Source: Nansenia antarctica
Lineage: Eukaryota; Chordata; Actinopteri; Argentiniformes; Microstomatidae
DNA length: 64,000 nucleotides
Direction of reading: 5' to 3'
Assembly: GCA_963989245.1 (NCBI GenBank)
Contig: OZ022345.1
Span: forward strand, 40,588,449-40,652,448
A program made the translations under genes and the position numbers. Below the pieces are notes generated by a model. The model was given only the letters and a program-made list of their open reading frames with translations, had not been told where the DNA came from and made no database searches. Positions 22,516 through 34,167 of the stretch are shown one piece after another (within the stretch, counting starts at the first letter, position 1; each line of letters begins with the position of its first letter).

Positions 22516-23078
22516 GAGGGTCTGATAATTACCCAGGGTTCACCCTGCACCCGGCCTGTGGCGCATCCATCCCATTGTGCTTTGTCAGGACTTGGCCTGT
22601 CTAGCACAAAATTGGCGCTTCCACATAATCCTAGAACCTTCCCTCAGAACCTGCAATTACCAAGAGCTGGCAATTGGATAACGCTTGCTTGTTTGTTGAA
22701 GTTTGTTGACGTTGTCACTCTAATGGACGCTAATGGTCTATTAGCTTGTGTCTTGCTTGGAGACAAGGTGACATGAGCCCTCGGTGAGCACACAAAACCA
22801 GCGGGGCTGAGTAAACAGTTAAGCCTAGCCTATGTAATCCACTCCCCTGCTTACTGCACCAACTCTGCAGAGAGAGGATTGACAAGGGGTGGGTGAGAGG
22901 GCGCTAGAGAAGGATAGAGAACCAGTCGAGGGAACTATGAGGTGGAAAGGGAGGGAGAAGGATGGGATGAGTGTGGGAGGAAGAGGACGGAGATCAGTTT
23001 AGTTTTAGTTGGGGAGAGTATGGAGTGGACGGAAGGGAGAGTGACAAAAATGGAGCCGAAGAGACTCCTATTCCCTCG

Positions 23079-23260
23079 TAGGGGTGTAACGGATCACCTA
23101 ACTCACGGATCGGATCGTGTCACGGTTTTTGAGTCACGGATCGGATAATTTTTTCGGAGCAACACAAAACATAAAAAAAATAAACTTTTTCCTTGAATTC
23201 TGTAAAAACACCACTTTTACTGTGTAAAACCCAACAACATTCAAGATGTCAAAACTGGTA
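23079..23260 (+). mobile_element. hAT left end (solo)
   Basis: TAGGGGTGTAACGGATCACC followed by repeated ACGGATCGGAT motifs is the usual 5' end of a fish hAT group. A matching right end is not convincing; TTACTACACCCTTA at 24,694 is a weak possibility without target duplication. Confidence 0.45.
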
Positions 23261-23297
23261 TATATATGTGTGTATATATATATGTGTGTGTATATAT

Positions 23298-23344
<47 letters not shown>

Positions 23345-23402
23345 TACACACATATACACACATATACACACATATACACACATATATAGGGTTAGGGTTA
23401 GT
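23261..23402. repeat. Complex (TATG/TACA/CA)n array ending in TTAGGG-like units
   Basis: Alternating purine-pyrimidine TA and CA blocks, then AGGGTTAGGGTTAG at 23,388-23,401. Open frames here on both strands are repeat artefacts. Confidence 0.9.
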
Positions 23403-23529
23403 GCTCGTGCACGCGCATGACACACGCACTGGCGCTCAAAACAAAGACGAGATAAAAGCAGAGTAGGTGATTTTATATAGAAGGTGATCAAATACCAAGA
23501 TATCCTAAGGCTACAGCTGCAGCAGAACG

Positions 23530-23609
23530 TGGGGAACGCGCATACATACAGCACTGAACATAGGTTAACGTATAATATACATGTAACTGACAGATACGCC
23601 CAAGACACT

Positions 23610-23642
<33 letters not shown>

Positions 23643-23823
23643 CAAGATCATCAGTTCATCGAATATGAAGTACACGAGAGATAATCAGCTCATCGAATAT
23701 GAAGTACACAAGAGTAGAGTACACATGGAACCGGGAACACGCATACAGCACTGAACAACATCCGTAGAATATAAACTTGTGACTGACAGTCACATACATA
23801 CATACATACATACATACATACAT

Positions 23824-23873
<50 letters not shown>
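23530..23873 (+). repeat. Diverged direct duplication, each copy ending in a CA tract
   Basis: GCATACA...CAGCACTGAACA...ACTGACAG occurs at about 23,538-23,594 and 23,740-23,790. The first runs into (CA)n at 23,611-23,641 and the second into (CATA)n then (CA)n at 23,791-23,873. Between them TCATCGAATATGAAGTACAC is also doubled (23,657 and 23,690). Confidence 0.75.
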
Positions 23874-23874
<1 letters not shown>

Positions 23875-23876
<2 letters not shown>

Positions 23877-26092
23877 GAAAAAAAACCGCCTAACGTTACT
23901 CATTAACTGTTTACCCAAGTAAAATCACAGTGTGACAGTCAGATGGAGCATTCGGTAAACAACCAACAGCAAGGTAATGCTATCAGCTGAGTTAAATAAA
24001 CCAACTCTTACCTTTGATGACACCGACATGAGCCCTGTTTACCCTTACCTCCGCCGTTCTGTTCGTGATGATTTTAGAGGCAATAGATTATTTTTGCCCC
24101 GCGCATATTGTCCTGTAATTAGACCATGCGACCACAGCACGTGTCACTTATTGTCCAAATGTTCCCTGAATTTTAGCTGCATGTTTTTCCAGCATGTAAA
24201 TCCGTTGTCAATAAAAATTCGACTCCCCTTCTTTTCCCCTGCCAATACTGTGTCGTTAATGACATTTTCCAACGTTTATGCTATGAATAGTTCGAAGCTA
24301 GCGTTAGGTGCGAGGCTGCTCGGTTAACCCATTTGCGGGAACATTATTTGTTTCACAAAATAGCCTGATTTAGTTGACCATGAACATCAGAGACTACATT
24401 ACAAATGTTTATTTAAAATACTCTATACTGAGCACTGGTATAAGAACATGAACCAGAGAACAGCAGTAAATGCAATAACCCACAGTCATCGCTGATGATG
24501 TTCCATTTTCGATTAGGATATGGGATTAAAGGGACCGGCGAAGAGAAGAGAGGGAGAGGAGAGGGATTTCCTGAAATCCAAATGTCCCGCTAAATTTGGA
24601 CCAATCACAAAACTGTTTTGCAAGCGCGTCGCCTCGCGCACAAGGACAACACAAACCGAGACGAGGTTAATTGCAACATTGTAACATATTGTAACTTACT
24701 ACACCCTTAATCGGAACAAAATGTAGGTCTGAAAGCGGCCTACATCTAGCTTCAATCAAGCTTCAAGCTTTCTGTTCTCCGGTCATAATACCTCGCTGCC
24801 TTTCTCGTTGCGCAGCCTGAATCAAAGTGGACAGAATCAATTAGTGGCGGAGAAAATGTATTTGTGGCGGCCCGCCACGAATCAATGCATATAGAGGAAA
24901 CACTGCGTCTGCTTCTGGACAGGCCTGAGAGAGGGCTAGCTAAGGGAGCTGTCATTCAGAAAGCCCAGCAGACACCAGGGAAAGTGGTCACTTCCTGATT
25001 TTTGTTAGCCTCAAAATAGAGGCTTTTGTCTCTGTGGCCTAACGCGGGGGGGGGGGGGGGGATGTTAGGGCCGTCACCGCAGAGACACGCTCAGTTTACG
25101 ATCAGTGGAGAGGAGGTCTGGAGGTTAGTCTACATGTCGTGACAGAAATGTCATTTCCCTTTAGAACATTTCTACTGGAGAATAGAGCATTACACAACAT
25201 GACAGCGAAAATAATAAGAATAAGTTGGGAAAAAATGTATATGAATGACTAGCCTAACAATGTTCACGTCCTGTAGGTTTTTAGTTTGCCGTATCTGGCT
25301 GAGAGGAGATGGTGGTAGGGGTAGTAACCCTCGAGCCCTGGCAACATTCCTAGTATTTCACTGTGTGGACTGCCCCATTGCTAGAGAGAGTTGAGTCGTT
25401 TTAACTGTCCCATCACCGGCTGGAAAATGGACTACGACAGGAAGCTTGGTGGAAAGTCTGGCTGCCATTATTATATTTGCATTCCTCCATGAAATAGTTG
25501 GCAGACTGTGTGGATGTATGGAATGAAGTATTGGAACTGGAGCTATTTCCTAAGAGTGCATGTTGAGGCAGAGCTGTTTTATATGGCCTAACTTTGGACT
25601 AAACTGCTGTTTGAAATCAGTGCAGGGATGACAGTTGGATTTTCCACGGTTGTTTAGTTGTTCCGAAATGTTGAGTAATGTTGTTCTTTTTGTTGCAACA
25701 GTTGTTTTGGGGCGTTGTAGTGTACTGTGAACTATGAAGTCAAAATGGCCACTCTTTAGTGGTCACTCGTCCTGGGATGAGCTCAGTTGGGTCAATGTAG
25801 TGCAACGTTTTGAATCATACCTATCGAACTATCTACGTTTCTCGAAAAATATTTTTGGAACATGTTTGCTCTCGTTTTCACTCATGCAAAAAATTGCAAT
25901 TGTGAGTTGAGTCTTGTACAGCTATTATGACATCTACAGAGCTTTTGACAGCCACGGCCACTTTTCATAACACATTTATTATGGAAAAATGTCATTTAAA
26001 AAAAATAATAATTTTGTTTTAACAGATTGAATGATTTATAATGGGCACTGTACCAAAATATACTTCCATCCAGGGAAAGTCCTGCTTTAAAG
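23875..26092. other. No gene seen
   Basis: Mostly unique DNA. GTGGCGGCCCGCCAC at about 24,862-24,876 is a short palindrome. A G run lies at 25,045-25,061. No RNA gene or coding exon recognised. Confidence 0.45.
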
Positions 26093-26163
26093 TTGGCTGC
26101 GTTTTCTTCATCCTGGACTCACCCCAGGTGTGAGACACACCTCCCCCTATTCTCTCTTGTGTC

Positions 26164-26246
26164 AACACGCCACGCTCCCCGTGCCCTGCCAGGTCTCAAT
26201 ATCACACGCCACACTCCCCCGTGCCCTGCCAGGTCTCAATATCACC
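26164..26246 (+). repeat. Tandem duplication of ~42 bp
   Basis: The block from CACGCCAC to CAGGTCTCAATATCA occurs twice in a row (26,166 and 26,207) with one substitution and a one-base C-run difference. Confidence 0.92.
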
Positions 26247-26249
26247 CAG

Positions 26250-27540
26250 CTATTGAATATCCATGTTTGGATATCCACAAATATCCATTGTCTGAATGCT
26301 GCTGCCTGTCCCTTTCTTGTAAACGGTTTGATGGATGCCATTCCTACTGTGGCTGGTCGCCAGTGACTGATTGCGAATATTCAGCGAATGTCCTGTCATG
26401 TCAGATAGGGTGTCACTTTCCCCCTCGGTACAGTCGGGATCTCCCCACACCCCGCCACCCCCCTCCGCCTCTGTTGCACTGCCTCCCAAGTGCCCTCCCC
26501 CCCCCCCCCCTCCCAAGTGGCCAATCGGCAACAATGTGCTCAGACAACCATGTCTTCAAATTGACTAATTAACAGCTGGACATGCCTCAAGATGCGAGAG
26601 CAGGTACTGAAAGTTTAGGTCATCGCTTCGCTCGGGTTCCCCCCCTCATTTTGGGCCTGCTACCCTGAAGCGGTGGTCTCTGTAGGTAAATGTGACGCAT
26701 GATGTCTGTGTCTGTGTCTGTGCCTCTCTCTCTCTCTCCCTCTCTCTCCCTCTCTCTCCGCTCTCTCGGGAAAACAATTCCACAACAACAACAAAAACAC
26801 ATTAACGTGTCCAATCCTCCATGCCATTCTCGATACACATGTGAGAGTGTGTCCACGGCTGCTTATCATACCCCCCCCCCCCCCCAACCCCCCAGAGTGA
26901 ATTATTCATAGTCAATTAGGCCTCGGAGGCAGCGGCTGTCTTAACACGGGAACTGCATTTCAATGATTAATTTGGTGCGCTATGCGGGGCCCTAATTGTT
27001 GTTTACCACTCACGATCCCGAACCACATGGTATTTCTATGCCGTCATGACGATTCTCGTACTGCTGGCGGAAATTGGCTTTTTTCGAGAGCCATATTTCT
27101 GTCAAGTAACACGAAAACATTTCTTCGGCTGTAATTCCTGTCCAATCTGTCTGTCAAGTCTGAAGGATGTGTAAGTGGTATTGGAGTAGAGTAAGAGGTA
27201 GAATAGATAGTTCAGACTGATAGTTACTGCCAGTTGATGTTGTCTCTCTGTTCATATGCCCCCCACCCCCCTCCTCCCCTCCTCCCCCAACTCTACCTGT
27301 CACGGAAGCTTCCCTCCACACTCATCCTAGCCGGGTCGACTCAACCACGTCACGTCTCCTTTAGAGACGTTCCTGCCAGTGTGACCTGGTGTGTGAGGAC
27401 ACGGTGACGCGCTGTGAAAGCGCAGTGCAAACGGGCGTGTGACTGACACAAATAGGGCTGGGTTGAAAATAGAGGCACGGGACGTTTGGAATTCTCTCAC
27501 GCCTCACGGCTCGGCAGATCAGAACGACAAAGCCGACACC
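26250..27540. other. No gene seen; C runs and (CT)n tract
   Basis: C runs at 26,498-26,510 and 26,870-26,885 and a CT tract at 26,720-26,765. 26,915-27,060 is non-repetitive with homeodomain-like ATTAATTT and CCTAATTGTTG cores, possibly regulatory, but unsupported. Confidence 0.4.
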
Positions 27541-27701
27541 CCCCCCCCCCCACCACCAGGATACCTCCAGGTCATACTGTATCTATGTTGCCACAGATGC
27601 GCACACACACACTCTTATTCAACATCCACACACGCACATCCACTCTTATTACACACACACACACACACACACTCACACACACACTCACACACACACACTC
27701 T

Positions 27702-27748
<47 letters not shown>

Positions 27749-27846
27749 TAGTCGACACCCACACACACACACTCTTAGTCGACACACCCACACCCACACA
27801 CACACACACACACACGCACACACACACTCACACACACACTCTTATT

Positions 27847-27885
<39 letters not shown>

Positions 27886-27933
27886 TAGTCGACACACACA
27901 CACACACACACACACTCTTAGTCGACACACCCA

Positions 27934-27985
<52 letters not shown>

Positions 27986-27998
27986 TAGTTGACACACA

Positions 27999-28038
<40 letters not shown>

Positions 28039-29400
28039 TCTTAGTGGACACACCTACACACACACACACACACTCACACACCCACACATACACAAACACA
28101 CACACACACACACACACTCACACACCCACACGTACACACACACACACACACACATACACTCTTAGTGGACACACCTACACACTAGGGCTGCACGATTTGG
28201 GGGAAAAATCGAATTGCGATTATTTGGACAGATATCGCGATTGCGATTAATTTGCGATTATTATTTTTTTAAATAGCAAAAAACAAAAAAAACAAAAAAG
28301 GGAGTTTTTGTAAAGTGTGGCCATATCTCCGGCTAGGAAGGTCGTATCAACTTGCAGTTTGTTTGTACGTCTTCAGGGGACTTAGAGGCTCCCTCCTCTA
28401 GCACCCCCACAGCCCGAGCTACGAGTAAAAGAACTAAACTTACATTGGGTTGCTTTAAAGTTGGGTTGCTTTAAAATCAAGCTTCAGATTAAAACATGTG
28501 ATGGAGCATTACTAACCTGACTCAGGTGGTTTGTTTCACACAACCATCTAGGAAAGCTTAATTGGAAGCTGTTTGGAAAAGGGCAGGTACTTTCAAAAAA
28601 TACTTGGCAGGTGATTGGATGAATCTGTCTATCACCTATTTTCAGAGAGCATTACCACATGATACCATCAAACTATTAACTGCTCTAATTCTAATGCAAG
28701 GATGAGAACTTAAAAGATATGAATTGTATATATGATAACCTCATCTCATCTAGACAGGTGGCTACTTTCTAAGATGATCCAGCTATTAAAATGATCATTT
28801 GGGGATACACTGTGACTATAACTGAAAGGACCACATCTAGATGACTCGGTCAACAGTCGAACTGATGAATGATAGAATGGTGGTCTCTGACTATGGAGCA
28901 CAGACACACGTCACCTTGACTTAGGAATCTGTGACATACTTCAGCCCACGGCTAGGCTAGGCTAACCTCTGCGTCTTTAAAGCCGGCTGGTATGAACGAA
29001 TGGTATGAGGTTATGCATACAGGACACATTCATGTTTGACAACAGAACAGTTAACTTCCATGTATCCATAAGCCTGCTATACTATATAAACACCAACCCG
29101 CAGGTTGCTGAGACTGTCAACTCTGTGTCTGTACTTTAACGCCGGGTTAGCATGAGTAGCTAAGCTAAGCTACCGTCTCGAAGGCTACAAGTTAGCTAAG
29201 CTAAGTTTAAGGCTGGACTAACAGCACCGACATGCACTTGGCTGGTACAGTTAGTATAGTGAAATTGTACACTTACCTGTCGCAATTATAACATACTAAC
29301 GTTTATCATACGTCCAGTAAGCCATGTGGTGTCTAATTGTCTCCGTTACGTTAGCCCAAAGTCTCATAATAATTGGACTGACTGTCGTGACACAACCTAT

Positions 29401-29515
29401 GCCTGCGTTCGTAAATTCGCTCTGAGAGCGCCGGGTTCAAAGTCATAAAGAGACCAAGTAATTTGATTGGACAAGAGGCATTCCATGAGTGCTGATCAAA
29501 TTTCCAAAAGAGGTT
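29401..29515. mobile_element. MITE, family GTGCGTTCG, copy 2 (inside hAT)
   Basis: CTGCGTTCGTAAATTCGCTC at left and the shared TTTGATTGGACAAGAGGCA core. The right terminal repeat is missing or decayed. Confidence 0.65.
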
Positions 29516-29529
29516 TTAATCTCAATGTG

Positions 29530-29574
29530 ACTTCCTGGTAAAATAAAGGTAAAAAAAAAAAAAAAAAAAAAAAA
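29530..29574 (+). repeat. Retroelement tail with poly-A
   Basis: CTTCCTGGTAAAATAAAGGT followed by about 26 A. The phrase is a common end of fish tRNA-SINE/LINE copies; nothing upstream identifies the body. Confidence 0.5.
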
Positions 29575-29694
29575 ACGCAGGCAAATCGCAGGCTTTGCGA
29601 TTAGCTAATCGCATCATTTCAAATCGCGATTTCGATTTAAAATCGATTAATCGTGCAGCCCTACTACACACACACACACACCCACACATACACG

Positions 29695-29731
<37 letters not shown>

Positions 29732-29734
29732 ACC

Positions 29735-29777
<43 letters not shown>

Positions 29778-29908
29778 TCTTAGTGGACACACCTACACAC
29801 ACACACACACACCCACAAACACACACACACACACATACACACACACACACATACACACACACACACATACACACACACACACACACACACATACACACAC
29901 ACACACAT

Positions 29909-29964
<56 letters not shown>

Positions 29965-29981
29965 CCACACATACACGAACA

Positions 29982-30045
<64 letters not shown>

Positions 30046-30053
30046 AACACACA

Positions 30054-30086
<33 letters not shown>

Positions 30087-30137
30087 CCACACATACACGA
30101 ACACACCCACACACACACACACACCCACACATACACG

Positions 30138-30184
<47 letters not shown>

Positions 30185-30215
30185 ACACACACACACACCC
30201 ACACATACACGAACA

Positions 30216-30250
<35 letters not shown>

Positions 30251-30254
30251 CCAC

Positions 30255-30739
30255 TAGGGATGCTCCGATCTGGATTTTTGGGGCCGATACCGATCACCGA
30301 TTTTTTTCCTCAAGATCAACCGATACCGATACCGATACCGATTTTTAAAAAAATACATAACTGTAGGCCTACTGACTGGATAGCCTACATATTTTTTGCT
30401 TTTTAGACAAAAGTTTTGATCCATTAGGCACCAAGCAAACGCAGACCCATTTTTATGGCATAGTAAAAGTCTGGCCTATCACCCAGTTAGGGCCTGAAGC
30501 CCAAGTCAGTCGATATGGCTGTATAAAAGACATCATAAACGTGGCCTTCATGGTTTACATACTGTTACGTCCTCCTATGTTTTCTGTTCAGTTATCTGTC
30601 TTCCCCAGGGGAAAGAAAAAAAAAAAAAAAAAAAAAAGATCGGTTTTTGCGATCGGCCATTTTTACCGATCACCGATCGAGTCATTTGGAGTGAAATCGG
30701 CCGATTTAAATCGGTGGCCGATAAATCGGAGCATCCCTA
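30255..30739. mobile_element. Short non-autonomous hAT with perfect 8-bp target duplication
   Basis: Ends TAGGGATGCTCCGAT and ATCGGAGCATCCCTA are perfect inverses; flanks ACTCCCAC (30,247-30,254) and ACTCCCAC (30,740-30,747) are identical. CCGATACCGATACC motifs repeat inside the left end. 485 bp, non-coding, with an A run at 30,618-30,638. Confidence 0.94.
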
Positions 30740-30796
30740 ACTCCCACACATACACGAACACACCCACACACACACACACCCACACATACACGAACA

Positions 30797-30831
<35 letters not shown>

Positions 30832-30846
30832 ACACATACACGAACA

Positions 30847-30877
<31 letters not shown>

Positions 30878-30937
30878 CCACACATACACGAACACACCCA
30901 CACACACACACACACCCACACACACACACACATAGCT

Positions 30938-31663
30938 GAGTTGACGTCTCAAGCTTCTCCTTGTTTGTGAAGCAGGAGGTAGCGGTGTAAGTACTGCCTG
31001 GCTCTGCCGTGTCGTGTCTCTCCACTGTAGCTTCCGAGGCAGCAGGGGGACGTTGCACACTCCATTTAACACTCGCACCCACGTAGGGACACAACCAGGC
31101 CTGCAGCCTGCAGCCTGTCTCCACAGAAAACACACACACTTTAGTTGAAGATGTTTTCCTTTTGTAGCGTCTGTTAAAGAGGGCTGAGGCCCATCAGATC
31201 TCTGGCACTTGGTTTAAATGCCATTGGCAACAATGCGGTCATTGGAAATGAGAGGGTGAGGTCAGGATGTTTACTGTGTTTCTGTGTTCATTCATAAGTA
31301 AGAGATCCTAACGGAACACTGACGGCTGTCAATGTTTTCACAAGGTTTTTATACGTGTACAAATTTAAAGACCCTGAAATAAAAGCAATGCTCTGTGTTT
31401 GCACAGCAACATTTTCCTATGAAATCATATTAAAGCACTTCTCTCCAAATTGTTCTCCGCATCAAAGTTCCAGAGCTTTTTTGACCCTTGCCATTGGACA
31501 GCATCGACACCGTTGGAGTTGTGATGGCAACATTTCTGCGAAGGACTGTGGGAGTAGCCACTGGCCCCTCCATCCTCCATGTAAGCCCAACCACCCTCAA
31601 CCTAGAATATCTAAAGGTGATATGTCCATTATGATAGAAACTGCCTTCTTTAAACTCTTTACT
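30938..31663. other. No gene seen
   Basis: Unique-looking DNA; a 106-codon open frame at 31,355 has no recognisable feature. Confidence 0.45.
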
Positions 31664-32034
31664 CCAGTACTTTAGTCCAGTATACTTTACTCCTAATCTT
31701 TTATATTCCAGTATGCTTTAGTTCTAGTCTAGTCTATATTTTAGTCCTAGTCTTTATATTCCAGTATACTTTAGTTCTAGTCTAGTCTAGTCTATACTTT
31801 AGTCCTAGTCTTTTTTATTCCAGTATACTTTAGTCCTAGTCTTTATATTCCAGTATACTTTAGTTCTAGTCTAGTCTAGTCTATATTTTAGTCCTAGTCT
31901 TTTTTATTCCAGTATACTTTAGTCCTAGTCTTTATACTGTATATTCCAGTATACTTTACTCCTAGTCTTTTATATTCCAGTATACTTTACTCCTAGTCTT
32001 TTATATTCCAGTATACTTTACTCCTAGTCTTTAT
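31664..32034 (+). repeat. Minisatellite, unit ~30 bp with longer variants
   Basis: About nine copies of TTCCAGTATACTTTA followed by GTCCTAGTCTTTATA-like DNA. Some units gain extra CTAGT repeats (TAGTCTAGTCTAGTCTATA), giving a ~95-bp higher-order period in the middle. Confidence 0.92.
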
Positions 32035-33127
32035 GAGGGAAAGGGAGAGTGTATCTACAGCAGATTTCCTAGGTGCAGAGAAGTGAAATATGATATGAAG
32101 AACAGAACAGTCTGATGTAACTCTGGAGGGTTAGTGTATGGTGAACATCAGACTATGGGCTCCATTTTGCTTCTGCAGAACCCCCCCCACAAATGAATGA
32201 GGTGAAAACCCCTCATTTTGTTTTATTAAACATACCCAGGAAAGCTTGGTTTAGCCCGCGTGCCTCTGTGTGTTGAGTCTCAGTTCTTCTTTCTCATCAC
32301 TCCCCTCCTGACTGCCAAACCCTTTCTTCTGACTACTCCACTATGAACTTGAGAGAGGTGCAGTTTCCCCCCCAACCCCAGCTCGGAACTCTATCCCAAA
32401 ACAAGCAGCGGGCCGGGCGGGGCGATCTTCAAAAGCTTAACGTAGCTTAACGTAGCGGAAACCATGTGTGTCACCGCTGAGCTGAGGGACAAAGGTCAGG
32501 CTGAATATCTGCAAGGACCTCACTCTACAATACGCATCTGCAACGCTCTCGTTTGATAGGCCAGCGTCTGCTATGAGTGTAGAGCGATTCCCCCCCCCCC
32601 CGCCGCCGCCCCTCCTAAGTATGCAGCACCCAGTCAGTGCCTGCTGCGTCTCACACCATACGCTCCCCCCCACCCCTCCACTGAGGTGATGGCTTCACCT
32701 TCACCCTGACAGCTGAGGACGAAGTGAGGCCAAAGGGGTGTGTGTGTGCTGTGTGCGTGTGTGTGTGTGCGTGCGTCGGCCCGTGCGTTAATCCCTGAGT
32801 TCATGTGTTGTTGCCTGAATGTTGTTCTTGTGCAATAACTCCCAGGTTTGTCGCAGCAGGCACCCAGGATAGGATTACCCCCCCCCCACACACACACACA
32901 CAAACACACACAACACACTGATGCATGTTTTTCCGTGTGCCCCCCAGGTCAGAATTTTCCCGGAGAAGGCGAAGCCCACGGCGACAACAGGGAGACAACT
33001 GACTTTCCGCATCCGAGCTGCGGTCGAACCATCATGAGCCCGTGACAGGATTGCCTCGCCTTAAACCCCCCCCGCCCCTCCCCCCTCCCTCTCCCCCCTC
33101 GTCCCCCATCCCCCCCCCCCCCCCCCC
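32035..33127. other. No gene seen; CA tract and C runs
   Basis: GC-rich DNA with C runs at 32,590-32,600, 32,878-32,887 and a C-dominated stretch at 33,066-33,132, and a short CA/GT pair at 32,740-32,775 and 32,888-32,912. Confidence 0.45.
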
Positions 33128-33294
33128 CCCCCAGCCCCACATCATCGCTAACATCCCTAGCAGTACTACACCAAGCCGCAGCTCATGGTAGTGTTGACCT
33201 CACACACCGCAGAGGAGCACTGAGGTCCCCCCTCCCCCTCCTCAGCCCCGCCTCTCCCTCAGTCACCCCTGTCAACAAACGGACTGCCCCAACC

Positions 33295-33316
33295 ATGAGT
33301 ACCCACCGCCGTCCAG
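33295..33316 (+). CDS. Weak candidate for a first coding exon (start codon plus donor)
   Basis: CCAACC then ATG, seven codons (MSTHRRP) and a consensus donor CAG/GTAAGAG at 33,316/33,317. The surroundings are GC-rich, and 33,128-33,294 could be a leader. No second exon can be tied to it, and such ATG-donor pairs arise by chance. Product unknown. Confidence 0.15.
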
Positions 33317-33821
33317 GTAAGAGCTCTGACTGTCTTGTTTGTACTTTACCATTCACCACGCTTTCATTCCTCAGCACTGGTGAACTGAGTGTGGCGACTC
33401 CGGAGGCTTTGTCTCCAACACAAGGTGTGGGACACGGCATCTGCTTTGATGTCCACGCTCTCCAAAGGTTTCGCAAAGCTACTGCAAACATCACCTGCGC
33501 TCTACTTTTAATTTTTTAATTCCCACCTCCGTCTGGTTAGGATAGATAATGATTTATTAGGACTACAAAGTACACTACCGGCGGAGCATGTCAGAATCTG
33601 GAACGTCACTTTTTCCCGTAAAGCTCCTCGATCTTCCTTAGCAGGTAAAAAAAAGAAAAAAAAAGAAACCTGTCTCTGATCTCTCCGCCACTGTTTGCTT
33701 TAACGTTTGCCCCGGGATTCACATGAACAAAAGCTCCTGTTTCTCTACTGCAGTTGACGTGTGCGAAGCTCGTTGAACTGTGTAATGTTTAGAGGGCAAC
33801 AGTCGTGTGCGTGTGCGTGTG

Positions 33822-33895
33822 CGTGTGGGGGTGTGTGTGTGTGTGTGTGTGTTTGCGCTCATGTGCATGCATGCGTGCGTGTGCACTTTCTTGCA

Positions 33896-33938
<43 letters not shown>

Positions 33939-33946
33939 CTGTAAGT
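33822..33946. repeat. GT-rich microsatellite
   Basis: GT tracts with GC and GCAT interruptions. Confidence 0.93.
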
Positions 33947-34125
33947 CTGCTCCATGCTGCACACTAGTCTTTACCGGGCCTCCTGTGAAGTCGAGGCCTG
34001 ATCAGGAGCCCAGCTACCCCAGGGGGGGTCCAGGGGGGTCCCACCTTGGCTGGGCCAGCACACCCTCACCACTCCCATGGTACCATCTCCCCCCTCACTG
34101 TGAGACAGGCAGGAGAACTGCAAGG

Positions 34126-34167
34126 GTGGTGGTGGTGGTGGTGGGGGGGGGGGGGGGGGGGGGGGGT
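34126..34167. repeat. (GGT)n then poly-G
   Basis: GGTGGTGGT followed by a G run of more than 20; a likely quadruplex former and assembly-fragile. Confidence 0.92.

Larger units (their letters stand above)
28183..29663. mobile_element. Non-autonomous hAT element with perfect 8-bp target duplication
   Basis: Ends TAGGGCTGCACGATT and AATCGTGCAGCCCTA are inverted; flanks CTACACAC (28,175-28,182) and CTACACAC (29,664-29,671) are identical. Subterminal DNA is rich in ATCGCGATT-like motifs on both sides. 1,481 bp, no transposase. It contains a GTGCGTTCG-family MITE fragment at 29,401-29,515 and an A-rich retro-tail (29,521-29,574). Confidence 0.93.
27601..30937. repeat. CA-rich array with higher-order variants, split by two hAT elements
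   Basis: (CA)n with recurring spacers: CTCTTAGTCGACAC (27,746; 27,771; 27,882; 27,919) and variants TTAGTTGACAC (27,982) and TTAGTGGACACACCTACAC (28,041; 28,161; 29,779), then CCACACATACACGAACAC many times from 29,681 to 30,900. The two insertions interrupt otherwise continuous CA DNA. Long valine/cysteine or histidine/threonine frames are artefacts. Confidence 0.95.

Noticed and set aside
23388..23401. Interstitial telomere array
   Set aside because: Only two TTAGGG units beside a TA/CA repeat; too short. The same applies to 3,727-3,740. Only the 63.6-kb palindrome is worth attention.
23079..24708. A complete 1.6-kb hAT from 23,079 to 24,708
   Set aside because: The proposed right end shares only about eight bases with the left and there is no 8-bp target duplication, so only the left end is kept.
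29647..30406. Long open frames of 150-230 codons on both strands in the CA array
   Set aside because: They are alternating His/Thr or Val/Cys products of the CA/GT repeat, open in several frames at once, and interrupted by a transposon insertion.
27601..30937. CRISPR-like array of repeats and spacers
   Set aside because: Simple CA repeat with irregular markers in a eukaryotic genome; no direct-repeat/spacer regularity and no cas genes.
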